39,981 nt of DNA from Candidatus Blautia faecavium. Its GTDB lineage: Bacteria; Bacillota; Clostridia; Lachnospirales; Lachnospiraceae. Under the pieces are notes generated by a model, which made no database searches, was not told the DNA's origin, and saw only the letters and a list, made by a program, of their open reading frames with translations. Positions 18,568 to 27,186 of the stretch are shown one piece after another. Each line of letters begins with the position of its first letter. Positions within the stretch are counted from its first letter, which is position 1. A program made the translations under genes and the position numbers. Where the stretch lies: contig DWYZ01000072.1 in assembly GCA_019118425.1 (NCBI GenBank), positions 1-39,981 on the forward strand. Direction: 5' to 3'.

Positions 18568-19710
18568 ATGCGATACAGAGAATTAGGGAAAACCGGTCTG
18601 ATGGTCAGTGAAATCGGGCTGGGAGCGGAATGGCTGGAACGTCATAATACCAGTGAAGTAAAGGCGGTCATTGACTGCTGTGAAAGCTTTGGGATCAATA
18701 TTTTAGACTGCTGGATGTCAGAGCCTAATGTCCGCTCTAATATCGGAAAGGCCCTGGAAGGAAAAAGGGATAAGTGGATCATCCAGGGGCATTTCGGATC
18801 TACCTGGCAGGACGGACAGTATGTGCGTACAAGAGAGATGGATAAAGTAAAGGAAGCATTTGCGGATCTTCTTACGCGCCTTCAGACAGACTATATCGAT
18901 CTGGGTATGATCCATTTCGTAGATGAGGAGGCTGAGTTCCAGCGTATTATGGAGGGCGAGTTCCTGGACTATGTAAAAGAACAGAAAGAAAACGGAGTGA
19001 TCCGCCACATAGGGATGAGCACTCACAATCCCAGAGTGGCTAAGCTGGCTGCTTTAAGCGGAGAAATAGAAATGATCCTTTTCAGCATCAATCCAGCTTT
19101 TGACCTTCTTCCGGCAACTGAAGATCTGAACACTTACTTTGCAGAGACATATGAAGAAAATCTGGGCGGAATTGATCCGGAACGGGCGGAACTTTATCGG
19201 ATCTGTGAGCAGCGGGGAGTAGGTATCACCGTTATGAAAGGTTACGCGGGAGGCCGCTTATTTTCACCGAAGACTTCACCCTTTGGGGTAGCGCTGACGC
19301 CTGTCCAATGTATCCACTATGCGCTTACCAGGCCGGGAGTGGCAAGTGTGCTGGCTGGCTATGACACAGTGGAACATGTAAAGGAGGCTGTGGCATACGA
19401 GAACGCTTCGGAGGAAGAAAAAGATTACGCAAGTGTTCTTGCCAATGCACCGCATCATGCATATGCAGGACAGTGCACCTACTGCGGGCACTGCGCTCCA
19501 TGTCCGGCAGGGATTGACATAGCCATGGTCAATAAGCTTTATGATCTTGCCGTGATGCAGAAGGAAGTACCGGCAGCCGTAAGAGAACACTACAGAGCGC
19601 TTTCTGCAAACGCTGCAGACTGCATTGCCTGTGGAGGCTGTGAAGAACGTTGTCCATTCGGTGTTCCTGTAGTGGAAAGAATGGAAAAAGCAAAAAAATT
19701 ATTCGATTAG
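18568..19710 (+). CDS. Aldo/keto reductase with C-terminal 4Fe-4S ferredoxin domain
   Basis: MRYRELGKTGLMVSEIGLGAEW; CTYCGHCAPCPAGID and CIACGGCEERCPFGV cluster motifs. Confidence 0.93.
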   Translation: MRYRELGKTGLMVSEIGLGAEWLERHNTSEVKAVIDCCESFGINILDCWMSEPNVRSNIGKALEGKRDKWIIQGHFGSTWQDGQYVRTREMDKVKEAFADLLTRLQTDYIDLGMIHFVDEEAEFQRIMEGEFLDYVKEQKENGVIRHIGMSTHNPRVAKLAALSGEIEMILFSINPAFDLLPATEDLNTYFAETYEENLGGIDPERAELYRICEQRGVGITVMKGYAGGRLFSPKTSPFGVALTPVQCIHYALTRPGVASVLAGYDTVEHVKEAVAYENASEEEKDYASVLANAPHHAYAGQCTYCGHCAPCPAGIDIAMVNKLYDLAVMQKEVPAAVREHYRALSANAADCIACGGCEERCPFGVPVVERMEKAKKLFD

Positions 19711-19728
19711 CTGGCAATAGATCACATA

Positions 19729-19757
19729 TTGACAAAAGGAAATTATAGTGCTATTTT
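19729..19757 (+). promoter_or_regulatory. Putative promoter TTGACA - 17 nt - TATTTT
   Basis: TTGACA at 19729-19734, TATTTT at 19752-19757. Confidence 0.5.
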
Positions 19758-19788
19758 TAAATGGATTTTGAGAAAGGAGAAAGAAGCA

Positions 19789-20247
19789 GTGAAAAGTAAA
19801 TATTCGTTTTTCAGAATTGCGATAGGATTTCTTTTTGTGTTTTTTTTCCTTTTTTTTTCCGATTCTATTCTAATGAATGAGGAATCGGAAGAGGATTTCC
19901 ATATTATCTGTTCAAATGACGAAGAGACGGTTTTAAAGACAGCGGAAGCTCCGGAACATAGTTTCGCGTATGTTATGGGCGGAATGAAGTTGGGAAGTTC
20001 GAAGCTGCCTGTCCGGCTGCGCGCGTCAGGCCTTTTAAAAACATTCCTTTTTTTTACTGTATTATTTAGACTTTTTGGAAAATCGATCTTATTTATTCCT
20101 AAGATGGAATGTTTTTATGCATATGTGCAGGTATGCCTATTTCAGCGCGCGCGATTTTTGCGTGAATTGTTTATTCTTTTGAAAGAAGATGGAAAAAAAA
20201 AACCTGTATTTCATTACATATTGCTTAATATGTCTGCTTATAGTTGA
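19789..20247 (+). CDS. Hypothetical small membrane protein (uncertain)
   Basis: GTG at 19789 shortly after AAGGAGAAAG; N-terminal hydrophobic segment FFRIAIGFLFVFFFLFFSDSIL and a second FLFFTVLFRLF. The track's TTG start at 19729 coincides with the likely -35 box. Confidence 0.45.
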   Translation: MKSKYSFFRIAIGFLFVFFFLFFSDSILMNEESEEDFHIICSNDEETVLKTAEAPEHSFAYVMGGMKLGSSKLPVRLRASGLLKTFLFFTVLFRLFGKSILFIPKMECFYAYVQVCLFQRARFLRELFILLKEDGKKKPVFHYILLNMSAYS

Positions 20248-20281
20248 AATCTGTGAAATGCAGGAGGAAAAGTAAATAATC

Positions 20282-21577
20282 ATGATAAAAAGAATAAAAA
20301 AGCAGCCTCCGGGACGACTGATTACAATGGGCTTCGCGCTGGTTATTTTGTTCGGAGCATTGCTGCTTTTACTTCCGGTATCAGTAAGGGAAGATGCTGT
20401 AGTAACCCCTATAGATGCTCTTTTTACGTCCACCAGCGCAGTATGTGTGACAGGTCTGATTGCCATTGATACGGCGGATCATTTTACGGCCTTTGGCCAA
20501 GGCGTGGTGGCTGCTTTGATCCAGGTGGGCGGTCTGGGTGTTACCTCAGTAGGAGTCGGGCTTATTATAGCCATGGGAAAAAGAGTTGGCTTTAAAAGCC
20601 GTGTGCTGATAAGAGAGGCGCTGAATACAGACAGCTACAAAGGAATCGTAAAGATCGTAAAGGCTGTGCTCTTAATGACCCTGTGCTTTGAAGGGGCGGG
20701 AGCACTTTTAAGTTTTCTGGTTTTTGTACAGGATTATCCCCCGGTTCATGCTCTGGGGATCAGTGTTTTTCATTCTATTGCTGCATTTAATAACTCAGGA
20801 TTTGATGTGCTTGGCAATTTACAGAATTTGATTCCTTATCAAAACGATATTTTGTTAAACCTGATCACCTGTGTGCTGATTATTTTCGGAGGATTAGGCT
20901 TTTTAGTAATACTGGATATAATAAAGAAACGGAGCTTTAAAAAGCTGAGCATGCATTCTAAAGTAGTAATTACCACTACAGTTACTCTTTTAGCAGTAGG
21001 AACGCTTTTGCTTAAAGCCACAGAGGATATTACCTGGTTAGGAGCTTTTTTCCATAGCGTGTCGGCAAGGACGGCGGGATTTTCCACCTATCCGATTGGT
21101 TCTTTCAGCAATGCAGGATTGTTTGTGCTGTGTATACTGATGTTTATAGGCGCTTCGCCGGGATCTACCGGAGGCGGTATCAAAACAAGCACATTTTTCG
21201 TACTTTTTCAGTCTGCACGAAGTATGTTTTCGAAAAAGCAGATTGCTGCCTTTAAAAGAGGCATCTCAGGAAAAACAGTTGCCACAGCTTCCAGCATTAC
21301 CATTCTTTCTCTGGGAGTCGTGTGCGTGGGTACGTTTTTAATGTGTGTGCTGGAACCGGAGTATGAGCTGATACAGCTCCTTTTTGAAGTGATTTCCGCT
21401 TTTGGAACAGTCGGTTTATCTACTGGCATCACTCCGGATCTCAGTGTGGGCGGCAAGCTGGTGATCATCCTTATTATGTTTATCGGAAGGCTTGGAGCGA
21501 TGACTCTGATCTCCATGTGGATTGATCATCCAGAGCCTAATGTGCATTATACAGAGGAGACGATCACCATAGGATAA
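20282..21577 (+). CDS. TrkH/KtrB family potassium uptake protein
   Basis: FTSTSAVCVTGLIAID, IAAFNNSGFD, SVSARTAGFST, GASPGSTGGGIKTST selectivity-filter regions. Confidence 0.95.
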   Translation: MIKRIKKQPPGRLITMGFALVILFGALLLLLPVSVREDAVVTPIDALFTSTSAVCVTGLIAIDTADHFTAFGQGVVAALIQVGGLGVTSVGVGLIIAMGKRVGFKSRVLIREALNTDSYKGIVKIVKAVLLMTLCFEGAGALLSFLVFVQDYPPVHALGISVFHSIAAFNNSGFDVLGNLQNLIPYQNDILLNLITCVLIIFGGLGFLVILDIIKKRSFKKLSMHSKVVITTTVTLLAVGTLLLKATEDITWLGAFFHSVSARTAGFSTYPIGSFSNAGLFVLCILMFIGASPGSTGGGIKTSTFFVLFQSARSMFSKKQIAAFKRGISGKTVATASSITILSLGVVCVGTFLMCVLEPEYELIQLLFEVISAFGTVGLSTGITPDLSVGGKLVIILIMFIGRLGAMTLISMWIDHPEPNVHYTEETITIG

Positions 21578-21628
21578 GAAAGAAGCCAGATCGTAAGAAA
21601 GATAGAATTATTTACAGGGAGAATAGAA

Positions 21629-22294
21629 ATGAAAAAAAAGAAAAGCGCGCAGTCATTTGGAATTATCGGACTTGGCCGTTTTGGTATGGCACTTGCGATT
21701 TCATTGACACAGGCAGGTAAAGAAGTTATCGTTATTGACAGGAATGAAAGCAAGCTGCGGGAGATCCGTCAGTACACAGACTATGCTTTCGTTGCTCCGG
21801 ATTTGAGTACGGAAACTTTACAGGAGACGGGAATTCAGAATTGCGAAGTGGTGGTTGTCTGCATCGGCGAGAAGATAGATATTTGTATTCTTACTACCAT
21901 GCGCATTGTGGAAATGGGTGTGCCAAGAGTAATCGCAAAGGCGATCAGCCCGGAAGTGGGCGCGGTGCTGGAGAAACTGGGAGCTGAGGTAGTGTATCCG
22001 GAAAGGGATATGGCATTGTTTTTAGGTAGAAAACTAGTTTCCAGCAATTTCCTGGATTATATTTCTCTGGACAACAGTGTGGAAATCCGGCAGATAAAAG
22101 TATCGGACGGACTGGTAGGACAGACAGTGGAAGATCTGGATATCAGAAAAGAGTACGGGTTGAACATCATTGCTATTGAAAATGAAAAGTATACAAATAT
22201 AGAAATATCTCCTCAATACCGTCTGAACGAAGAAGATGTAATCGTTGTCATCGGAAAAGTGAACAATATAGATCGTTTTGAAGAAAATATATAA
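21629..22294 (+). CDS. TrkA/KtrA family potassium channel regulatory protein (RCK_N/RCK_C)
   Basis: FGIIGLGRFGMALAISLTQAGKEVIVIDRN Rossmann start; C-terminal RCK_C-like region; downstream of TrkH-like gene. Confidence 0.94.
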   Translation: MKKKKSAQSFGIIGLGRFGMALAISLTQAGKEVIVIDRNESKLREIRQYTDYAFVAPDLSTETLQETGIQNCEVVVVCIGEKIDICILTTMRIVEMGVPRVIAKAISPEVGAVLEKLGAEVVYPERDMALFLGRKLVSSNFLDYISLDNSVEIRQIKVSDGLVGQTVEDLDIRKEYGLNIIAIENEKYTNIEISPQYRLNEEDVIVVIGKVNNIDRFEENI

Positions 22295-22312
22295 AATACC
22301 GGAAGAAAAAAT

Positions 22313-22375
22313 GTGGAAGTATACTTCTAAATCTACCATTATTGACGCAGTAAGTGCGTCAGAAAAGAGGAAAAG
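22313..22375 (+). repeat. Start-codon-proximal repeat element, copy C
   Basis: GTGGAAGTATACTTCTAAATCTACCATTATTGACGCAGTAAGTGCGTCAGAAAAGAGGAAAAG ending immediately at the Pit ATG (22376). Confidence 0.85.
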
Positions 22376-23428
22376 ATGGACATATCAATTATTAGTTTTG
22401 CCCAGCAGCTAACATCTAATCCAGCACTGCTTGTCACTACATTGCTGACTTTAGGGGTTATTTTTGTAAATGGATGGACAGACGCGCCGAATGCGATCGC
22501 TACTTGTGTGACTACCAGATGCTTAAGGGCACGGACAGCTATATGGATGAGTGCGGCATTTAACTTCTTAGGCGTGTTTGTTATGACACAGATAAACAGC
22601 TCGGTTGCCGCTACAATCAGTAACATGGCGGATTTTGGAGAGGATACGCAGGGAGCGATGATTGCTCTGTGCGCAGCCTTATTCTCCATCGTGGTATATA
22701 GTGTGGGCGCTTCTTTTTTAGGAATCCCCACCAGTGAAAGCCATAGCTTGATCGCCGGTGTCACGGGAGCGGCTATTGCGATTCAACAGGGAGTCGGCGG
22801 GATTAATATGTCAGAGTGGGTAAAGGTTTTATACGGACTTGTTTTAAGCCTTGCCCTTGGGTTCCTTTCGGGATGGCTCATTTGTAAGCTGCTTACGATC
22901 CTGTGTCAGAATCTGGAGCGGAGGAAAGCGAATGATTTTTTCAGAATTGCTCAGATTGTAGGCGCCGCGGCGATGAGCTTTATGCATGGGGCGCAGGACG
23001 GACAGAAATTTATCGGCGTTCTTTTCCTGGGACTTGCCTTTTCCAATGGACAGAGTCAGGTATCCGGGATGGCGATCCCGATATGGCTGATGCTTTTGTG
23101 CAGTGTTGTGATGGGACTGGGAACCAGTGTGGGAGGAGAGAAGATCATCAAGTCCGTAGGGATGGACATGGTAAAGCTGGAAAAATACCAGGGCTTTTCT
23201 GCGGATCTGGCGGGAGCTTTTTGTCTGCTTCTTTCCAGCTTGTTTGGAATCCCTGTCTCCACTACCCATACGAAGACCAGCGCTATTATGGGCGTGGGAG
23301 CGGTAAGACGTATTTCCGCAATTAATTTTTCGGTTGTGAAGGATATGATGCTGACCTGGATTTTTACTTTCCCAGGGTGCGGCCTGATCAGCTTTGTGAT
23401 GGCAAAACTATTTATGTTCATCTTTTAA
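22376..23428 (+). CDS. Inorganic phosphate transporter, PiT family
   Basis: FVNGWTDAPNAIATCVTTR, GIPTSESHSLIAGVTGAAI, MSFMHGAQDGQKFIGV, GIPVSTTHTKTSAIMGVG. Confidence 0.95.
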   Translation: MDISIISFAQQLTSNPALLVTTLLTLGVIFVNGWTDAPNAIATCVTTRCLRARTAIWMSAAFNFLGVFVMTQINSSVAATISNMADFGEDTQGAMIALCAALFSIVVYSVGASFLGIPTSESHSLIAGVTGAAIAIQQGVGGINMSEWVKVLYGLVLSLALGFLSGWLICKLLTILCQNLERRKANDFFRIAQIVGAAAMSFMHGAQDGQKFIGVLFLGLAFSNGQSQVSGMAIPIWLMLLCSVVMGLGTSVGGEKIIKSVGMDMVKLEKYQGFSADLAGAFCLLLSSLFGIPVSTTHTKTSAIMGVGAVRRISAINFSVVKDMMLTWIFTFPGCGLISFVMAKLFMFIF

Positions 23429-23443
23429 GAGGAGGAAGAGTTA

Positions 23444-24067
23444 ATGTCAAAGAAACAGGATGAATTTTATTTTCAGAGCTTTATTGAATGTGCGGAGGCG
23501 TCTTGTAAAGCGGCTAAGCTTCTGAAGGATACGCTGACGAACTTCAGCCAGGAAACCATCAGTGACAGGATGGAAGAAATGCACAAAGTAGAGCATGCGG
23601 CAGATGAAAAAAAGCATGCGGTGATAGATAAGCTTTCAAAGGCGTTTATCGTTCCCATAGAACGTGAAGATATCGTGCTTTTAAGCGATAATATTGACGA
23701 GGTCACTGACCGGCTGGAAGACGTTTTGATCCGTTTGTATATGAATTATGTGGTGAGTATCAGGCAGGAAGCCATCCCTCTCATGGAGGTAGTGATTAAG
23801 TGCTGTGAAGAGATGAAAGAACTGCTGAAGGATTTCGCTGATTTCAGACATTCGAAAACATTGAAAAAACATATTATACAGATCAATGAAATGGAGGAAG
23901 AGGCAGACCGTCTGTTTATGTCTATTATGCGGGAGCTTCACGAAAAAGAGCAGAATCCTCTGGCCATTATTGCCTGGAGAGAAATTTACCATTATATGGA
24001 AAAATGCGCGGACGCCTGTGAGCATGTGGCGGATACGGTTGAGAGCGTTGTCATGAAAAATTCATAA
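23444..24067 (+). CDS. DUF47 family (PhoU-like / Pit accessory) protein
   Basis: HKVEHAADEKKHAVIDKLSKAFIVPIEREDIVLLSDNIDEVTDRLEDV; directly follows Pit. Confidence 0.92.
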   Translation: MSKKQDEFYFQSFIECAEASCKAAKLLKDTLTNFSQETISDRMEEMHKVEHAADEKKHAVIDKLSKAFIVPIEREDIVLLSDNIDEVTDRLEDVLIRLYMNYVVSIRQEAIPLMEVVIKCCEEMKELLKDFADFRHSKTLKKHIIQINEMEEEADRLFMSIMRELHEKEQNPLAIIAWREIYHYMEKCADACEHVADTVESVVMKNS

Positions 24068-24128
24068 GTCTATATCTGGTGATTCACATTAGATGCTTCA
24101 TTGCTTCAATGAAAATGCTTTTCCGAAT

Positions 24129-24289
24129 CTAGTATAAGCCACTTTAAATATCCTCACGTTTCGCTGGTCTGTTTTCCGATAGCACAGGTGTAAAATGCTC
24201 AGCGTAGCCCATTACGTCTCTGCTTTTACACCGGCACTCTCGAAAAAACATTCTCAGCGAAACAGTAAGGCATTTAAGGCTTATACTAG
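24129..24289. repeat. 161-bp imperfect inverted repeat (MITE-like or structured RNA)
   Basis: Perfect 12-bp ends CTAGTATAAGCC/GGCTTATACTAG, internal TTTCGCTG/CAGCGAAA and GTGTAAAA/TTTTACAC in register. Confidence 0.75.
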
Positions 24290-24294
24290 GAGAA

Positions 24295-24330
24295 AAAGAG
24301 GGCTGTACTTTTTGGTACAGCCCTCTTTTT
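24295..24330. terminator. Bidirectional intrinsic terminator between DUF47 gene and fhs
   Basis: AAAGAGGGCTGTAC-TTTTTG-GTACAGCCCTCTTT followed by TT. Confidence 0.88.
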
Positions 24331-24394
24331 GGGTTATTTATAAGAGTGTCTATGAGTGAACGTGATAAATTATAGTAAAAAACAAATAAAGTTG

Positions 24395-26083
24395 TTAGAA
24401 TAAACCAGTGATCTTGCCGTTTTCATCTACATCGATCTTTTCGGCTGCCGGAACTTTTGGAAGGCCTGGCATGGTCATGATCTCGCCGGTCAGGGCTACG
24501 ATGAAGCCGGCTCCTGCGGAGATCTTTAAGTTACGTACAGTAACTTCGAAATCTGTCGGCGCTCCGAGTTTGGTCTGGTCGTCGGTCAGGCTGTACTGGG
24601 TCTTAGCTACACAGATCGGGCAGTTGCCGAAACCGAGGGCTTCCAGTTCTTTGGCCTGTTTCTGTGCGTTAGCTGTAAGGACTACCCGCTTGCCGCCGTA
24701 GATTTTCTGTACGATCTGGTTCAGCTTGTCTTCGATAGAGCCGTCCAGTTCGTAGGAGTAGCTGAAAGCATCGTTTGGCTCTTCGCAGAGACGGATCACT
24801 TCTTCTGCAAGTTTGATTCCGCCTTCTCCGCCTTTTGCCCATACTTCTGAAAGGGCTACGTTTACGCCCAGCTCCTTGCATTTCGCTTCTACCAGGTCAA
24901 GCTCTGCCTTGGTATCGGTGGGGAATGCGTTGATAGCTACTACGCAGGGCAGTTTGTATACGTTTGTGATGTTGCTTACATGCTTTAACAGGTTTGGAAG
25001 GCCTTTCTCCAGTGCTTCCAGGTTTTCGTTGTTAAGGTCTGCCTTGGCAACGCCGCCATTGTATTTCAGGGCACGTACGGTAGCAACGATGACTACTGCG
25101 TTTGGCTTTAAGCCTGCCATACGGCACTTGATGTCCAGGAATTTCTCTGCGCCAAGGTCCGCACCGAATCCAGCCTCTGTGATGGTGTAGTCAGCAAGCT
25201 TTAAGGACATCCTGGTGGCTGTCACAGAATTGCAGCCGTGAGCGATGTTTGCAAACGGGCCGCCGTGTACGATGGCCGGTACATGCTCCAGGGTCTGTAC
25301 CAGGTTCGGCTTTAAGGCGTCTTTCAAAAGAGCGGTCATTGCGCCTTCTGCGTGCAGGTCTCCTGCGGTAACCGGTTTCTGCTCGGAAACTTTTCCGTAT
25401 GTATAGCCAATGATGATCCTGGAAAGTCTTTCTTTCAGGTCCTTGATGTCGCTTGCCAGACAAAGGACTGCCATGATCTCGGAAGCTACGGTGATGTCAT
25501 AGCCGTCCTCACGGGGCATGCCGTTTGTCCTTCCGCCAAGGCCGTCTACCACGTTTCTAAGCTGGCGGTCGTTCATATCCACGCATCTTCTCCAGGTGAT
25601 CTTTCTTGGGTCGATGTTCAGCGCATTGCCCTGGAAAATGTGGTTGTCGATCATGGCTGCCAGAAGGTTATTGGCTGCGCCGATGGCATGGAAGTCGCCG
25701 GTAAAGTGCAGGTTGATATCCTCCATGGGGACTACCTGCGCATAGCCGCCTCCTGCAGCACCGCCCTTTACTCCGAATACTGGTCCAAGGGATGGCTCAC
25801 GAAGGGCAACCATTACGTTCTTGCCGAGTTTCTGCATTCCGTCTGCCAGACCTACTGTTGTGGTGGTCTTTCCTTCTCCTGCAGGAGTAGGATTGATAGC
25901 CGTTACCAGGATCAGCTTGCCGTCCTCTTTATCTGTTTCTTTTAAAAGATTATAATCAATTTTTGCTTTGTACTTTCCGTACTGCTCCAGGTATTTGTCA
26001 TCAATACCTGCTTTTGCTGCGATCTCGGTGATTGGCAGCATTTCGCACTCTTGTGCAATCTCAATGTCTGTTTTGAATCCCAT
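24395..26083 (-). CDS. fhs: Formate--tetrahydrofolate ligase
   Basis: [87 protein letters not shown]. Confidence 0.98.
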   Translation of the reverse strand: MGFKTDIEIAQECEMLPITEIAAKAGIDDKYLEQYGKYKAKIDYNLLKETDKEDGKLILVTAINPTPAGEGKTTTTVGLADGMQKLGKNVMVALREPSLGPVFGVKGGAAGGGYAQVVPMEDINLHFTGDFHAIGAANNLLAAMIDNHIFQGNALNIDPRKITWRRCVDMNDRQLRNVVDGLGGRTNGMPREDGYDITVASEIMAVLCLASDIKDLKERLSRIIIGYTYGKVSEQKPVTAGDLHAEGAMTALLKDALKPNLVQTLEHVPAIVHGGPFANIAHGCNSVTATRMSLKLADYTITEAGFGADLGAEKFLDIKCRMAGLKPNAVVIVATVRALKYNGGVAKADLNNENLEALEKGLPNLLKHVSNITNVYKLPCVVAINAFPTDTKAELDLVEAKCKELGVNVALSEVWAKGGEGGIKLAEEVIRLCEEPNDAFSYSYELDGSIEDKLNQIVQKIYGGKRVVLTANAQKQAKELEALGFGNCPICVAKTQYSLTDDQTKLGAPTDFEVTVRNLKISAGAGFIVALTGEIMTMPGLPKVPAAEKIDVDENGKITGLF

Positions 26084-26142
26084 AAAAAATTACCTCCTTG
26101 GATTTGAGACCGGCCGTATATTTATATTTTTCGGAAAAGAAC

Positions 26143-26178
26143 AAAAAAGGACAGTATTTGATCAATTCAAATACTGCC
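26143..26178 (-). terminator. Intrinsic terminator/attenuator in fhs leader
   Basis: Minus strand GGGCAGTATTTG-AATTGAT-CAAATACTGTCC followed by TTTTTT. Confidence 0.85.
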
Positions 26179-26246
26179 CAGACGGTCGGCTATTCACAAG
26201 TCTCTGATTCCCTTGTGGTTCTCTCCACTATTTCCGTCAGTAACCA
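26172..26246 (-). promoter_or_regulatory. Probable ZTP riboswitch (pfl motif) upstream of fhs
   Basis: Minus strand GTTACTGACGGAAATAGTGGAGAGAACCACAAGGGAATCAGAGACTTGTGAATAGCCGACCGTCTGGGCA resembles the pfl motif as recalled, with the CCGNCTGGGCA 3' segment merging into the terminator; fhs is an expected target. Confidence 0.8.
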
Positions 26247-26483
26247 AAGACTTTTTTCATTTAACGAATTTATCCTAACATTTTTTGAAAAAATTGTCAA
26301 GCTTTTATCAATATTTATTCTATTTATTCTTTTCATAAAAATTTTATAATTGGAAAGGTTGCTATCTCCTGAGAGTATGCTAGAATAGAGAGCAAAGCTG
26401 TATCCTGTAAGGAGGCCTTTCGGCAACGTATGTAAGCGGGATGTAGTATGTATGAAAGAGAAATATTGTGGAGACCGCAGATT

Positions 26484-26918
26484 ATGAATAAAAAAGAATT
26501 CCTGGATACCCTGAGAGAAGCCCTTTCCGGCAGCATGCAGGAGGGAAAGACAGCCGCTCATATACGATATTATCAGGACTATATTGACCGGCAGATCAGA
26601 AATGGCAGAAGTGAGAAAGAAGTTCTTGATGAGCTGGGAGATCCCAGATTGATCGCGAAAACCCTGCTGGACACAGACGGAGACACCAAGGCTTACGGAG
26701 AGTATGAGGAGTACAGCCAGCCTCAGAAAAATAAGGTACGTGCCAGTAAAGAGCATGTACGTAAAGTGGATCTGTCCACCTGGTATGGAAAAGCGCTGGT
26801 CATTTTTTTGGCGGCTCTAGTTATCCTTGCCCTGTTGGTGATTGCCGGCGTGCTTATTCCTATCTTTCTAGTAGTGGCAGCTGTTGCATTTATCTTATCT
26901 ATTTTACGAAAATCTTAA
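26484..26918 (+). CDS. DUF1700-like (HAAS-type) membrane protein
   Basis: MNKKEFLDTLREALSG...YYQDYIDRQIRNGRSEKEVLDELGDPRLIAKTLLD, C-terminal TM; ATG 26484 preferred over track start 26448. Confidence 0.7.
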   Translation: MNKKEFLDTLREALSGSMQEGKTAAHIRYYQDYIDRQIRNGRSEKEVLDELGDPRLIAKTLLDTDGDTKAYGEYEEYSQPQKNKVRASKEHVRKVDLSTWYGKALVIFLAALVILALLVIAGVLIPIFLVVAAVAFILSILRKS

Positions 26919-26925
26919 AAATTTT

Positions 26926-26958
26926 ATTCCGGTGCCTTTCGAAAAATGGCGCCGGAAA
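26926..26958 (+). terminator. Intrinsic terminator-like hairpin after DUF1700-like gene
   Basis: TTCCGGTGCC...GGCGCCGGAA; A/T-rich flanks but weak T-tract. Confidence 0.6.
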
Positions 26959-27052
26959 TATAAAAATCTTATTTTATTCCCCTTAGAATTCACGTTTTAA
27001 ATCTTAATCTAATCTGAAAAATCTGAATCAAAGAAGGTCTGAAATTCAGTTA

Positions 27053-27100
27053 CATGTCATACCGTACTACGCACCTGCTGCGTGATTACGGGTCAGCATG
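27053..27100 (+). promoter_or_regulatory. Leader hairpin upstream of surface protein
   Basis: CCGTActACGCA-CCTGC-TGCGTgatTACGG with outer CATG pairing. Confidence 0.5.
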
Positions 27101-27186
27101 ATTCAAACGAAATTCAATTCATTTAATTACCCCATTCGCTAATGCCTGCCTATGGCAGAGAATAAATTTTTTGAAAGGAGAAATAC

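Noticed and set aside
19711-20281. ydaO-type c-di-AMP riboswitch expected upstream of ktr genes
   Set aside because: No sequence resembling the conserved motif was visible in the gap or ORF upstream of ktrB.
22324-22360. TTGACG within the repeat element as a -35 promoter box
   Set aside because: No -10-like sequence at proper spacing in any copy; position right at the start codon makes promoter function unlikely.
25352-25945. 197-aa plus-strand ORF
   Set aside because: Antisense to fhs, which is unambiguous.
26190-26756. 188-aa minus-strand ORF
   Set aside because: Overlaps the fhs riboswitch region and the DUF1700-like gene antisense; no support.
27001-27186. Cyclic di-GMP riboswitch in the adhesin leader
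   Set aside because: Leader is structured but the conserved GEMM-type segments were not recognised.
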